Assembly: GCF_900107605.1 (NCBI RefSeq)
Contig: NZ_FNQJ01000005.1
Location: forward strand, 1 to 64,000
Reading direction: 5' to 3'
Source of the DNA: Acidovorax soli
GTDB lineage: Bacteria; Pseudomonadota; Gammaproteobacteria; Burkholderiales; Burkholderiaceae_C
Length of the DNA stretch: 64,000 bases
The position numbers were made by a program, and so were the translations under genes. Positions 23,527 to 31,944 of the stretch are shown piece after piece. Numbering within the stretch: the stretch's first letter is position 1; each line of letters starts with the position of its first letter. The notes beneath the pieces are model-generated. The model saw nothing but the letters and a program-made list of their open reading frames with translations, did no database searches and was not told where the DNA came from.

Positions 23527-24663
23527 TCACACTATCGCGAAGTGCTCGGTACCCGAGGCCAGGTCGGCTGATTTGGCGCGCTGGCTGTTGAGCTTGATCT
23601 GCAGGCGCAGGTCGTTGAGCGAGTCGGCGTTGCGCAGCGCATCCTCGTAGCTGATCACATTGGCCTCGTAGGCATCGAACAGCGCCTGGTCGAAGGTCTG
23701 CATGCCCAGGTTGCGGCTCTTTTTCATGACTTCCTTGATCTCGGCGACTTCGCCCTTGAAGATCAGGTCGGCAATCAGCGGGGTGTTGAGCATCACCTCG
23801 ACCGCCGCTGCCCGGCCCTTGCCGTCCTGCTTCGGGATCAGGCGCTGCGACACCATGGCGCGCAGGTTGAGCGACAGGTCCATCAGCAACTGTGCGCGGC
23901 GCTCTTCGGGAAAGAAGTTGATGATCCGGTCCAGTGCCTGGTTGGCGCTGTTGGCGTGCAGGGTGGCCAGGCACAGGTGGCCGGTTTCGGCAAAGGCCAC
24001 GGCGTGTTCCATGGTCTCGCGGTCGCGGATTTCGCCCATCAGGATCACGTCGGGGGCCTGGCGCAGCGTGTTCTTGAGCGCCGCTTCCCAGCTGTCGGTG
24101 TCCAGGCCCACTTCGCGCTGCGTGACCACGCAGTTCTTGTGCGGGTGCACGAATTCCACCGGGTCTTCCACCGTGATGATGTGGCCGAACGAGTTTTCGT
24201 TGCGCCAGTCCACCATGGCGGCCAGCGTGGTCGATTTGCCCGAACCCGTGGCACCCACCAGGATGCACAGGCCGCGCTTGGTCATGGTCACTTCCTTGAG
24301 GACCTGGGGCACGCCCAGGCCGTCAATGGTGGGCAGCGTGAGCGGAATGGTCCGCAGCACCATGCCGACCTTGCCCTGCTGGATGAAGGCGTTCACGCGA
24401 AAGCGGCCAATGCCGGCGGGCGAGATGGCAAAGTTGCATTCCTTGGTGCGCTCGAAGTCGGCCACCTGCTTGTCGCTCATGATGGCGCGCGCCAGCGTGA
24501 GGGTGTGGGTGCCGGTCAGCGGCTGGGGTGACACCTTGGTGACCTTGCCGTCCACCTTGATGGCGGGCGGAAACTCTGCCGTGATGAACAAGTCGCTGCC
24601 ATTGCGGCTCACCATCAGCTTGAGCAAGTCGTTGATGAATTTACTGGCCTGATCGCGTTCCAT
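23527..24663 (-). CDS. pilU: Type IV pilus retraction ATPase accessory protein PilU
   Basis: PilU is the hexameric PilT-like ATPase that assists pilus retraction at the inner membrane. The 378-aa product has the N-terminal PAS-like half (LFITAEFPPAIKVDG), Walker A GATGSGKST, the Asp box ITVEDPVEFVH, Walker B DVILMGEIRDRETM and the His box TGHLCLATLHANSA. The ATG at 24663 has AAGG 9 nt upstream. Homologues called PilU share the C-terminal extension after LRLQIKLNS. It is separated from pilT by a cyclic-nucleotide-binding protein gene transcribed in the same direction. Confidence 0.95.
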   Translation of the reverse strand: MERDQASKFINDLLKLMVSRNGSDLFITAEFPPAIKVDGKVTKVSPQPLTGTHTLTLARAIMSDKQVADFERTKECNFAISPAGIGRFRVNAFIQQGKVGMVLRTIPLTLPTIDGLGVPQVLKEVTMTKRGLCILVGATGSGKSTTLAAMVDWRNENSFGHIITVEDPVEFVHPHKNCVVTQREVGLDTDSWEAALKNTLRQAPDVILMGEIRDRETMEHAVAFAETGHLCLATLHANSANQALDRIINFFPEERRAQLLMDLSLNLRAMVSQRLIPKQDGKGRAAAVEVMLNTPLIADLIFKGEVAEIKEVMKKSRNLGMQTFDQALFDAYEANVISYEDALRNADSLNDLRLQIKLNSQRAKSADLASGTEHFAIV

Positions 24664-24703
24664 CAAAGATCCTTCCGGGGTGCTGTGCCTGCAGGGCGGG
24701 GGG

Positions 24704-25339
24704 TCATTTCTGGTTGTCGCTCAGCCGGGCGCTCACGACCCGCAGGCGCAGCGACAGCTTGCGCGCCAGCAGCGCAATCAGGCTGGCGGCCAGCTGGGGA
24801 TCCTTGGTCATCATGTCGTCCATGGCCTCGGCGCTCAGCACGGCGATTTCACTGTCGATGAGGGTGGTACAGGCCGAAAAGCGGATGCCGCTGTCGAGCA
24901 GCGACATTTCACCCAGGATGTCTCCGGGCCGCGTCTCTGCCAGGCGCAGCTGCTCGCCCCAGGGCTGAAGGCGGTCCACCGCGATGGCGCCGGTGAGCAG
25001 CACCACCATGAAGTTGCCGTATTCCTCCTGCCGGATGACGTCGCGGTTGGCTGGAACGGCGGCAAACTCGAAAAAACGCTCCATGCGCTCCACCGCGTCC
25101 GTGTCGAGGTGGGCCATGTATTTGTCCTTGGCCCACAAGGCCTGCAGCAGCTTGCCGCCGCGGCTGGGGGGCAGGCGCTTGGCGCCCACTTCCACGGCAC
25201 GCGCCTCCCAGGGCACCAGCATGGAGGCGTCCACGCCCTGGCTGGCGAAGGCCGTGGAGAACAGCACGGAGTCGGTCTGATCTTCCGGAGGCTTGTCCCC
25301 GCGGGTGTTACGGCGCAGAAGGCTGAGAATGCCTTTCAT
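24704..25339 (-). CDS. Cyclic-nucleotide-binding domain protein between pilT and pilU
   Basis: The 211-aa protein has one cNMP-binding/Crp-like domain at about residues 90-200 (VIRQEEYGNFMVVLLTGAIA, then GDILGEMSLLDSGIRFSAC, the phosphate-binding cassette with GEMSLL). No DNA-binding helix-turn-helix and no catalytic domain follow. The first 80 residues are unassigned. Its position between pilT and pilU on the same strand suggests a role in pilus retraction control by a cyclic nucleotide; that is inference. An Arg in RFSACT corresponds to the cAMP phosphate contact. Confidence 0.85.
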   Translation of the reverse strand: MKGILSLLRRNTRGDKPPEDQTDSVLFSTAFASQGVDASMLVPWEARAVEVGAKRLPPSRGGKLLQALWAKDKYMAHLDTDAVERMERFFEFAAVPANRDVIRQEEYGNFMVVLLTGAIAVDRLQPWGEQLRLAETRPGDILGEMSLLDSGIRFSACTTLIDSEIAVLSAEAMDDMMTKDPQLAASLIALLARKLSLRLRVVSARLSDNQK

Positions 25340-25408
25340 AAATGGCTCCAGTGTGCGGCGTCTGCTGCCGCTTTGTCAGAAGGATGTGTGGGGGCAGCCG
25401 GAGTGCGA

Positions 25409-26452
25409 TCAACCCGGGAAGTTCTCGGGGATCTTGGCCTTGCTGCGGGCTTCCGCGGGGCTGATGATGTTGCGCCGCACCAGATCGGTGAGGTTCTGGT
25501 CGAGTGTCTGCATGCCCACGCTGTTGCTGGTCTGGATGGTCGAATACATCTGCGCCACCTTGGCCTCGCGGATCAGGTTGCGGATGGCGCTGGTGCCCAG
25601 CATGATCTCGTGCGCGGCCACGCGGCCCGAGCCGTCTTTCAGCTTGCACAGCGTCTGTGAAATCACGGCCTGCAGCGATTCGGACAGCATGGCGCGGACC
25701 ATTTCCTTTTCTTCGGCGGGGAACACGTCGATGATCCGGTCGATGGTCTTGGCGGCACTCGACGTGTGCAGCGTGCCAAAGACCAGGTGGCCCGTTTCGG
25801 CGGCCGTCATGGCCAGGCGGATGGTTTCGAGGTCGCGCATTTCGCCCACCAGGATGGCGTCGGGGTCTTCACGCAGTGCGGACTTGAGCGCGGCGGCGAA
25901 CGACAGCGTCATGGGCCCCACTTCACGCTGATTGACCAGGCACTTCTTGGATTCGTGCACGAATTCGATCGGGTCTTCCACCGTGAGGATGTGGCCGTAT
26001 TCGGTTTCGTTGAGGTAGTTCACCATGGCTGCCAGCGTGGTGGATTTGCCCGAGCCCGTGGGCCCGGTCACCAGCACCAGGCCGCGCGGCTTGAGCGCCA
26101 GGTCGCCGAAGATCTTGGGGGCGTTGAGCTGCTCCAGCGTGAGGATCTTGCTGGGAATGGTGCGGAACACGGCAGCGGCGCCGCGGTTCTGATTGAAGGC
26201 GTTGACCCGAAAGCGCGCCAGGCCATCGATCTCGAACGAGAAGTCCACCTCCAGAAACTCTTCATACGTTTTGCGCTGCGAGTCGCTCATGATGTCGTAC
26301 ACCATGGCGTGGACGGTCTTGTGGTCCAGCGCGTCCACATTGATGCGCCGTACATCCCCGTGGACCCGGATCATGGGCGGCAAGCCCGCGGACAAGTGCA
26401 GGTCGGATGCCTTGTTCTTGACGCTGAATGCGAGCAACTGGGTAATGTCCAC
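25409..26452 (-). CDS. pilT: Type IV pilus retraction ATPase PilT
   Basis: PilT powers retraction of type IV pili and thus twitching motility. The 347-aa protein starts with GTG at 26452 (VDITQLLAFSVKNKASDLHL), the family start, with GAGGGA upstream. Walker A GPTGSGKST spans residues 130-138; the Asp box ILTVEDPIEFVHES, Walker B DAILVGEMRDLETI, the His box TGHLVFGTLHTSSA and the C-terminal GMQTLDQNL follow. It diverges from yggS with only 34 nt between starts, so the two promoters overlap. This pilT-yggS pairing is common in Proteobacteria. Confidence 0.96.
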   Translation of the reverse strand: MDITQLLAFSVKNKASDLHLSAGLPPMIRVHGDVRRINVDALDHKTVHAMVYDIMSDSQRKTYEEFLEVDFSFEIDGLARFRVNAFNQNRGAAAVFRTIPSKILTLEQLNAPKIFGDLALKPRGLVLVTGPTGSGKSTTLAAMVNYLNETEYGHILTVEDPIEFVHESKKCLVNQREVGPMTLSFAAALKSALREDPDAILVGEMRDLETIRLAMTAAETGHLVFGTLHTSSAAKTIDRIIDVFPAEEKEMVRAMLSESLQAVISQTLCKLKDGSGRVAAHEIMLGTSAIRNLIREAKVAQMYSTIQTSNSVGMQTLDQNLTDLVRRNIISPAEARSKAKIPENFPG

Positions 26453-26486
26453 GGGTTCCCTCTCTTTGGTACGCTTGTTTCTCATT

Positions 26487-27203
26487 ATGACCACGATTGC
26501 TACCAACCTCCAACAGGTACGGGGCCGCATTGCGCAGGCCTGTGCCGCCGCCGGCCGGGCTCCCGACAGCGTCTCGCTGCTGGCCGTTTCCAAGACATTT
26601 GGGGCCGAATCGGTGGTGCAGGCCACCGCCGCCGGCCAGCGGGCATTCGGTGAAAACTACATCCAGGAGGGGGTGGCAAAGATCGCCGCGGTGGGGCGGG
26701 CATGCGCGCCCGCGCTGCAGTGGCATTGCATTGGCCCCATCCAGAGCAACAAGACCCGCCTGGTGGCCGAGCATTTCGACTGGGCGCACACCGTGGACCG
26801 GTTCAAGACCGCCGAGCGCCTGTCGGCCCAGCGGCCGGACCACCTGCCACCGCTGCAGATCTGTATTCAGGTGAGCATCGACGGCGGCCCCACCAAGTCG
26901 GGCGTGGCACCGGCGGATACCCTGGAGCTGGTGCGTGCTGTGGCAAAACTGCCACGCCTGCGGGTGCGCGGGCTGATGAGCATCCCCGACCATGCCCCTG
27001 ATTTCGAGGCGCAACTCGCAAAACACACAAGCGCCAGAAGGCTTTTTGACCAGATATTGGCCCTGGGGGAGCCCGGGCTCGAAGGTTTTGACACCCTTTC
27101 CATGGGCATGACTGCCGATCTGGAGGCCGCCATCCAGGCGGGCAGCACCCTGGTGCGGGTAGGCACGGGCATCTTTGGCGGCCGGACCTATCCGGCACCC
27201 TGA
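26487..27203 (+). CDS. yggS: Pyridoxal phosphate homeostasis protein (YggS/PLPBP)
   Basis: YggS binds PLP without catalysis and balances vitamin B6 and amino-acid pools. The 238-aa protein is a single alanine-racemase-type barrel. It has LLAVSKTFGAESV with the PLP-binding Lys, GENYIQEG, WHCIGPIQSNKTR, LRVRGLMSIPD and LSMGMTADLEAAI..GSTLVRVGTGIFG. An ATG at 26487 is chosen because it gives the family start. It lies 34 nt from the divergent pilT start. A weak match to the dispersed repeat (27015-27060) encodes KHTSARRLFDQIL. Confidence 0.93.
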   Translation: MTTIATNLQQVRGRIAQACAAAGRAPDSVSLLAVSKTFGAESVVQATAAGQRAFGENYIQEGVAKIAAVGRACAPALQWHCIGPIQSNKTRLVAEHFDWAHTVDRFKTAERLSAQRPDHLPPLQICIQVSIDGGPTKSGVAPADTLELVRAVAKLPRLRVRGLMSIPDHAPDFEAQLAKHTSARRLFDQILALGEPGLEGFDTLSMGMTADLEAAIQAGSTLVRVGTGIFGGRTYPAP

Positions 27204-27314
27204 TGCAGCGCCGAATGCCTGCACTGCGGCCCGTGCTAAGCTGATTTGCTCACTCCACGGACACCGCCCATGGGCGGTGTGCAGCCATCACAACCCGTCA
27301 ATGGAGATCTTTTC

Positions 27315-28454
27315 ATGCCCGGATTGCTGCCCGACATCGACCCCGATGGCCTGCTCGAATTTTCGGTGGTCTACACCGACCGCGCGCTCAACCACATGTC
27401 CAGGCGCTTCACCGGCGTGATGCAGGACATCCTGTCCATTCTCAAGGAGGTGTACCACGCCCCCACCGCCGTGATCGTGCCCGGCAGCGGCACCTTTGGC
27501 ATGGAAGCCGTGGCGCGCCAGTTCGCCAACCGCGAAAAAGTGCTGATCGTGCGCAACGGCTGGTTCAGTTACCGCTGGAGCCAGATTTTCGACGCCGACA
27601 AGGGCCTGGGCGGTGGCGCCGTGGTCTGCAAGGCCCGCCCGCAGGGCAGCGGACCGCAGGCGCCCTGGGCACCATGCCCGGCCGATGAGGTGGCGGCCGC
27701 CATCCGCGCCGAAAACCCCAAGGTGGTGTTCGCGCCCCATGTGGAAACGGCCAGCGGCATCATCCTGAGCGACGACTACATCCGCACGCTGACGGCCGCT
27801 GCGCACGAGGTGGGCGCGCTCTTCGTGCTCGACTGTGTGGCCTCGGGAGCCATGTGGGTGGACATGCAGGCCACGGGCGTGGACGTGCTGATTTCCGCGC
27901 CGCAAAAGGGCTGGAGCGGCTCGCCCTGCTGCGCCATGGTGATGCTGAGCGAACGCGCGCGCCAGGCTATCGACGACACCAGCAGCAGCAGCTTCTCGTG
28001 CGACCTCAAGAAGTGGATGCAGATCGCCGAGGGTTACGAAAAGGGCCAGCACGCCTACCACACCACCATGCCCACCGACGCCCTGGTGCGCCTGCGCGAC
28101 GTGATGCAGGAGACGCGTGCCTACGGCTTTGCCAAGGTGCGCGAGGAACAGATCGAGCTGGGCGCCAAGGTGCGCGCGCTGCTCGAATCGCGCGGCTTCC
28201 CCAGCGTGGCGGCCGAAGGCTTCAAGGCGCCCGGCGTGGTGGTGAGCTACACCACCGATCCCGGCATCCAGAACGGCAAGAAATTCATGGAGGCGGGCCT
28301 GCAGACCGCCGCCGGCGTGCCGCTGCAGTGCGACGAAGGGCCGGATTTCAAGACTTTCCGCATCGGCCTGTTCGGACTGGACAAGTGGCACGACGTGGAG
28401 CGCACGGTGGGACACCTGTCCCGGGCGCTGGACCAGATGGCGGCCGCTGCCTGA
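27315..28454 (+). CDS. Class V aminotransferase family protein
   Basis: The 379-aa PLP enzyme has the class V fold: PGSGTFGMEAVARQFA near residue 56, VFAPHVETASGI, the Asp that binds the PLP ring nitrogen in FVLDCVASGAMW, and the Schiff-base Lys in ISAPQKGWSGSPCCAMV. These resemble alanine-glyoxylate and related small-molecule aminotransferases. The substrate cannot be told from sequence. GGAGA lies 6 nt before the ATG. The gene is alone between yggS and the DUF445 gene. Confidence 0.85.
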   Translation: MPGLLPDIDPDGLLEFSVVYTDRALNHMSRRFTGVMQDILSILKEVYHAPTAVIVPGSGTFGMEAVARQFANREKVLIVRNGWFSYRWSQIFDADKGLGGGAVVCKARPQGSGPQAPWAPCPADEVAAAIRAENPKVVFAPHVETASGIILSDDYIRTLTAAAHEVGALFVLDCVASGAMWVDMQATGVDVLISAPQKGWSGSPCCAMVMLSERARQAIDDTSSSSFSCDLKKWMQIAEGYEKGQHAYHTTMPTDALVRLRDVMQETRAYGFAKVREEQIELGAKVRALLESRGFPSVAAEGFKAPGVVVSYTTDPGIQNGKKFMEAGLQTAAGVPLQCDEGPDFKTFRIGLFGLDKWHDVERTVGHLSRALDQMAAAA

Positions 28455-28487
28455 CAGGGAGCGGTTGAAGTTGGCTGGTTGGCACGG

Positions 28488-29783
28488 ATGAATCCAGGTA
28501 CCAACCCCGCAGTCCTCGCCTTGCGCCGTGCCAAGCGCCAGGCCTTGGGCCTTTTGCTGCTGGTGACGGCCGTGTTCATCGCCACCAGCGTGGTCGAGCG
28601 CGGGCTGCTGCTGAACTGCGTGAAAGCCATGGCCGAGGCGGCCATGGTGGGCGCGTTGGCCGACTGGTTTGCGGTGGTGGCGTTGTTTCGCCGGCCGCTG
28701 GGCCTGCCCATCCCGCACACGGCGGTGATCGCGCGCAACAAGGACCGCATCGGCGCCAACCTGGCCGCCTTTGTGCGCGACCGCTTCCTCGATCCGCCCT
28801 CGCTGGTGGCGCTGATGCGGCGCCACGATCCCGCCGCGCGGCTGGCCCAATGGCTGGGCGATGCGGGCAACGCCAGCTTGCTGGGCCAGCAGGCGGCGCG
28901 GCTGCTCAGCGCCGCCCTCGACACCGTGCAGGATGCGCAGATGGAGCGCTTCATCCGCAAGGCGGCGCGCGCCCTCATCGGGCGGGTGGATCTGTCGGGC
29001 ACCCTGGCCACGGTGCTGGGGGCGCTCACCCACAACGGGCGCCACCAGGCGCTGCTCGACGATGCACTGGGCCGGCTGATCGTGGTGCTGCAGGAGGAGG
29101 GCACGCGCCAGCTGATTGCCACCACCATCGTGCAGTGGCTCAAGAAAGAGCATCCGCTCAAGGAAAAAATGCTGCCCACCGACTGGCTGGGCGACAAGGG
29201 CTCGGCCATGATCGCCAACGCGCTCGAGGCCGTGTTGGCCGACGTGGCGCAGAACCCGCAGCACCAGTTGCGCGAACAGTTCGACGCGGCCGTGCAGCGG
29301 CTGGTGCACAGGCTGCAGACCGATCCGGACTGGGCGCGCAAGGGCGAGGAGATCCGGCGCTACCTGCAGACCAATGCGACGCTGGGCCGCTATGTGCAGG
29401 ACCTGTGGCTGGGCATGCGCGCGGCCCTGCAGCGCGACCTGGCCGACGAGCACTCGGCCGTGGCGCGCAACGTGCATGCCATGGGCGCGTGGTTTGGCCG
29501 CTCGCTGGCGGGTGATGCGGCATTGCGCCAGTCGCTCAACCTGCGGCTGGAAAGCTGGGTGCAGGGGCTTGCACCGGATGTGTCGCAGTTCATTGCGCAG
29601 CACATCGAGGACACGGTGCGCCGCTGGGATGCCGAGGAGATGGCGGCACTGATCGAGTTGAACATCGGCAAGGATCTGCAGTACATCCGGATCAATGGGA
29701 CGGTGGTGGGTGGGTTGATTGGGTTGGTGCTGTTTGGGGTGTCGCATGCGGGGGAGGTTTGGCGGGCGGTGGTAGGTGGTTGA
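28488..29783 (+). CDS. DUF445 family inner-membrane protein (YjiN-like)
   Basis: The product is about 431 aa. It has an N-terminal membrane helix (LGLLLLVTAVFIATSVV) and the family motif MVGALADWFAVVALFRRPLGLPIPHTAVI. A long helical region follows, then a C-terminal membrane helix (VVGGLIGLVLFGVSHAGE). This is the DUF445/YjiN layout; no function is established. Start choice is uncertain: a TTG at 28479 is in frame, but the ATG at 28488 is more usual. Downstream lies a 680-nt gap with repeats. Confidence 0.85.
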   Translation: MNPGTNPAVLALRRAKRQALGLLLLVTAVFIATSVVERGLLLNCVKAMAEAAMVGALADWFAVVALFRRPLGLPIPHTAVIARNKDRIGANLAAFVRDRFLDPPSLVALMRRHDPAARLAQWLGDAGNASLLGQQAARLLSAALDTVQDAQMERFIRKAARALIGRVDLSGTLATVLGALTHNGRHQALLDDALGRLIVVLQEEGTRQLIATTIVQWLKKEHPLKEKMLPTDWLGDKGSAMIANALEAVLADVAQNPQHQLREQFDAAVQRLVHRLQTDPDWARKGEEIRRYLQTNATLGRYVQDLWLGMRAALQRDLADEHSAVARNVHAMGAWFGRSLAGDAALRQSLNLRLESWVQGLAPDVSQFIAQHIEDTVRRWDAEEMAALIELNIGKDLQYIRINGTVVGGLIGLVLFGVSHAGEVWRAVVGG

Positions 29784-29830
29784 GGTTGGCCTGCAACCGC
29801 TACTGATCACCGATTACCTTTACCCAATGC

Positions 29831-29908
29831 CCGTTCGGGCTGAGCCCGTCGAAGCCGGGGCGCAACACCCCCAGCCGTTCGGGTTGAGCTTGTCGAAACC
29901 TGGGCGCG
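29831..29908. repeat. Two tandem REP-like repeats
   Basis: Two copies, CCGTTCGGGCTGAGCCCGTC at 29831 and CCGTTCGGGTTGAGCTTGTC at 29875, each continue with GAA and a GGGCGC stretch. The unit TTCGGGCTGAGC..GTCGAA is a widely distributed imperfect palindromic repeat in Proteobacteria. It follows the DUF445 gene and opens the accessory patch. Confidence 0.7.
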
Positions 29909-29929
29909 CTCGCATGCTCGCGGAATGGG

Positions 29930-30240
29930 CCGCATGTCTGTGCAAAGGGCGGAGGCCGGGAGTCGCCCGGCATGCGAGTAACTTTCTTTCGCGTCGCCGA
30001 AAGAAAGTCACCAAAGAAAGGGCGACCCCCAGTCTGCGACCCCTTCGCGGTGCGAAGGGGCAACCTGCGTCGGTGCGGTTGCGGGGTGCGCCGTGGAACT
30101 CGCTTTGCGCTGCGCGCACTTGCGCGCATGCTCACCCCGCAACCGCCCCGCCGCAGGCGCAGCCAGCAGGGGTGGGGGGCCAAACAGCCGAACAGCCAAA
30201 CTTCCGAACAGCCACACGGGCCATCGCGTTGCTCGGCCGC
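29930..30240. repeat. Highly structured intergenic repeat element
   Basis: This stretch within the 680-nt gap between the DUF445 and Mrr-like genes shows no credible gene. It has an 11-bp hairpin ACTTTCTTTCG/CGAAAGAAAGT (29981-30008, 6-nt loop). It also has a perfect 14-bp inverted repeat GCGGTTGCGGGGTG / CACCCCGCAACCGC (30075-30088 with 30133-30146, 44 nt between). Short direct repeats CGAACAGCCA lie near 30188-30212. I recognise similar sequence as a recurring intergenic element of Comamonadaceae and Xanthomonadaceae genomes, from memory only. Confidence 0.6.
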
Positions 30241-30261
30241 GACTGGGCTGCGCGCGTCGTT

Positions 30262-30447
30262 CTAGCGTGCTGCCTCATCCGCAGCCATGTTGGCTGCGTG
30301 TTCTTCCTGCAAATGCTGGGCAATCTGCGCCCAGGCGTAGCAACTGGCGATGTGCGTGGCCGTCACCGCACAGAGAGCGGTGAATGCGCTTGACTGAAAC
30401 CCGATTGAATGGCTTCTTTGTGGTTGCGTTAGATCCGCAAACGCAAT
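30262..30447 (-). pseudogene. C-terminal remnant of an unidentified gene
   Basis: On the minus strand a 61-codon open stretch ends at TAG (30264-30262) and encodes SSAFTALCAVTATHIASCY, then AWAQIAQHLQEEHAANMAAD. The composition is protein-like: an amphipathic helix and normal codon choice. There is no ATG, and an in-frame TAG closes it upstream at 30450; the only early start would be GTG inside. I read it as the 3' end of a lost gene. The family is not recognised. It sits between the structured repeat and the Mrr-like gene, which fits a site of past rearrangement. Confidence 0.35.
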
Positions 30448-30466
30448 CTAGCGCTTGTTTTCCCGG

Positions 30467-31750
30467 CTACACAAGCAACTGCTGAATTCTTCGTAGATAG
30501 TCCTGCGCGGCTGACAATTCGACGCCGATTTTTCCGGCCAAAGTACGTGCTGATTGCGTGTAGCGGGAGTTGGTTACGACCATCGCATAGTCGGCTTCGT
30601 AGTACTCCTTTGCCGCAAAAACCTCTTGCACGGCTGCGTTTCCAACCACACCTGTGTACTTCTTGGCCTGAATAACGATCTTGATTCCATCGACCAGAAG
30701 AACTACGTCGGCCCCCTGATCGCCGGTTGCCGGTGTTGGCTCGATTCGCGCGGTAGGGTAGGCCGCTGAGATTTCCTCAATCAGTTTCTTCTCGAATTCG
30801 ATGCCGATTTGCGAAGTGTTTTGTGCGCTGGGTCGAGAGAGGATTCGAACCGCCCCCATCAGAGCCCAAAGGAAGCGGGCGCCAGCCACGCCCATCTCCT
30901 CCGCGCGATAGTCTCTGAGATACCGGGGCGTAGGTTCGGGAAAGAAATCAGATGGTGCAATACCGATAAGGTGCAGTTTCGCAAACTGCCGCGTGAATCC
31001 GCGCCAAGCGGAGAGCTTAAGTCCGCCAAGTTGCGGGTTGTGGTCACGCTCGGCTTGGGACAGCTCCTCGATGTGGGACTCCACGATACTGAAGTTATCG
31101 GCTATCAGTCCGATGAAGCGGTTGGCTCCTTGAATGTAGCGCGATCGCTGCATTACAAACTCGCCCATGTAGTAGTCCACGCTTCGCGGATAGCTATTCC
31201 AGCGTGTCCGCGTCTTCTCATCGATGATTTTCTGGAACTCGCGCAGGTCGAATAGACCTTCTATCTTCTTTTGCAACTGCGCAAAGACGCTCTCGTCGAG
31301 CACGCTCTTGTGATCCAAGCTCGGGAGGTCAAAGTAAGCGCTCAACGCCATGAGAAAAACAGCGTTCCCCTCGCGTTGCAGGGTTGATACCTTCTCTTGA
31401 AGTTGAAAAAGTTGGCTGGCCCATTCGACTTTGCCCTTCTCAACGTCATCCCACCATGCGTCCGAGTTCACCAACTCGGCGTCGATCACGGCCTGCGTTT
31501 TAGCCAATGGTTGCGCTGGCGGGGCTACCAATTCTGCTGGTGGTTTTAGGCGCTGCGACTCAGACGAAGGCACAGGAACGGGTATCGCTTCGACAGAGAT
31601 TGACTCAAGGACCTGCGCGGCTTCCATAGTGATAGCCGAGGGAATACTTCGTGAGTTGCCAATTGGTTCGAAGTCCGGCCCATCACTCAGCGGCTTCGTT
31701 TGATCATTGTGGTTAGACCTTTGGGACAGCCAGCGTGTCAAAAAACGCAT
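30467..31750 (-). CDS. Mrr-like restriction endonuclease domain protein
   Basis: The 427-aa protein ends in an Mrr-type PD-(D/E)XK nuclease domain. The likely catalytic residues are E318/E320 in IGIEFEKKL, D348 in GDQGADVVLLVDG and Q361-x-K363 in IQAKKYTG, followed by AVQEVFAAKEYYEADYAMVVTNS. Residues 100-310 are helical with a short coiled-coil (WASQLFQLQEKVSTLQREGN) and match no family I know. It has no methyltransferase or specificity neighbour, so a solitary type IV-like role or a DNA-processing role are both possible. Base composition is visibly lower in GC than the neighbours, and repeats flank it: signs of transfer. Confidence 0.8.
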   Translation of the reverse strand: MRFLTRWLSQRSNHNDQTKPLSDGPDFEPIGNSRSIPSAITMEAAQVLESISVEAIPVPVPSSESQRLKPPAELVAPPAQPLAKTQAVIDAELVNSDAWWDDVEKGKVEWASQLFQLQEKVSTLQREGNAVFLMALSAYFDLPSLDHKSVLDESVFAQLQKKIEGLFDLREFQKIIDEKTRTRWNSYPRSVDYYMGEFVMQRSRYIQGANRFIGLIADNFSIVESHIEELSQAERDHNPQLGGLKLSAWRGFTRQFAKLHLIGIAPSDFFPEPTPRYLRDYRAEEMGVAGARFLWALMGAVRILSRPSAQNTSQIGIEFEKKLIEEISAAYPTARIEPTPATGDQGADVVLLVDGIKIVIQAKKYTGVVGNAAVQEVFAAKEYYEADYAMVVTNSRYTQSARTLAGKIGVELSAAQDYLRRIQQLLV

Positions 31751-31944
31751 TCAACAAACTCCTGATGGCACCATTGCGAAGCGCAACTTCTTAGGCTCCA
31801 ACGATAACAGGCACCAGCTAGACCAATGGTTCTTGTGGGTCGCGAGCGGCCTGGATCGCCCGTCAAACCTCGCCTGCCCCAGATCCCAGAGATTTGACGC
31901 CTCCACATCAGCACAACAAGGGGCCGAAGGCCCTGCGCGACTCC

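Noticed and set aside
29776-30393. A 205-codon open frame across the structured repeat after the DUF445 gene
   Set aside because: It runs through hairpins and REP-like repeats, has low-complexity Arg/Ala composition and no start signal.
29784-31944. An insertion sequence or prophage as the source of the low-GC patch
   Set aside because: No transposase, integrase or phage gene is visible, and I found no terminal inverted repeats or target duplication around it.
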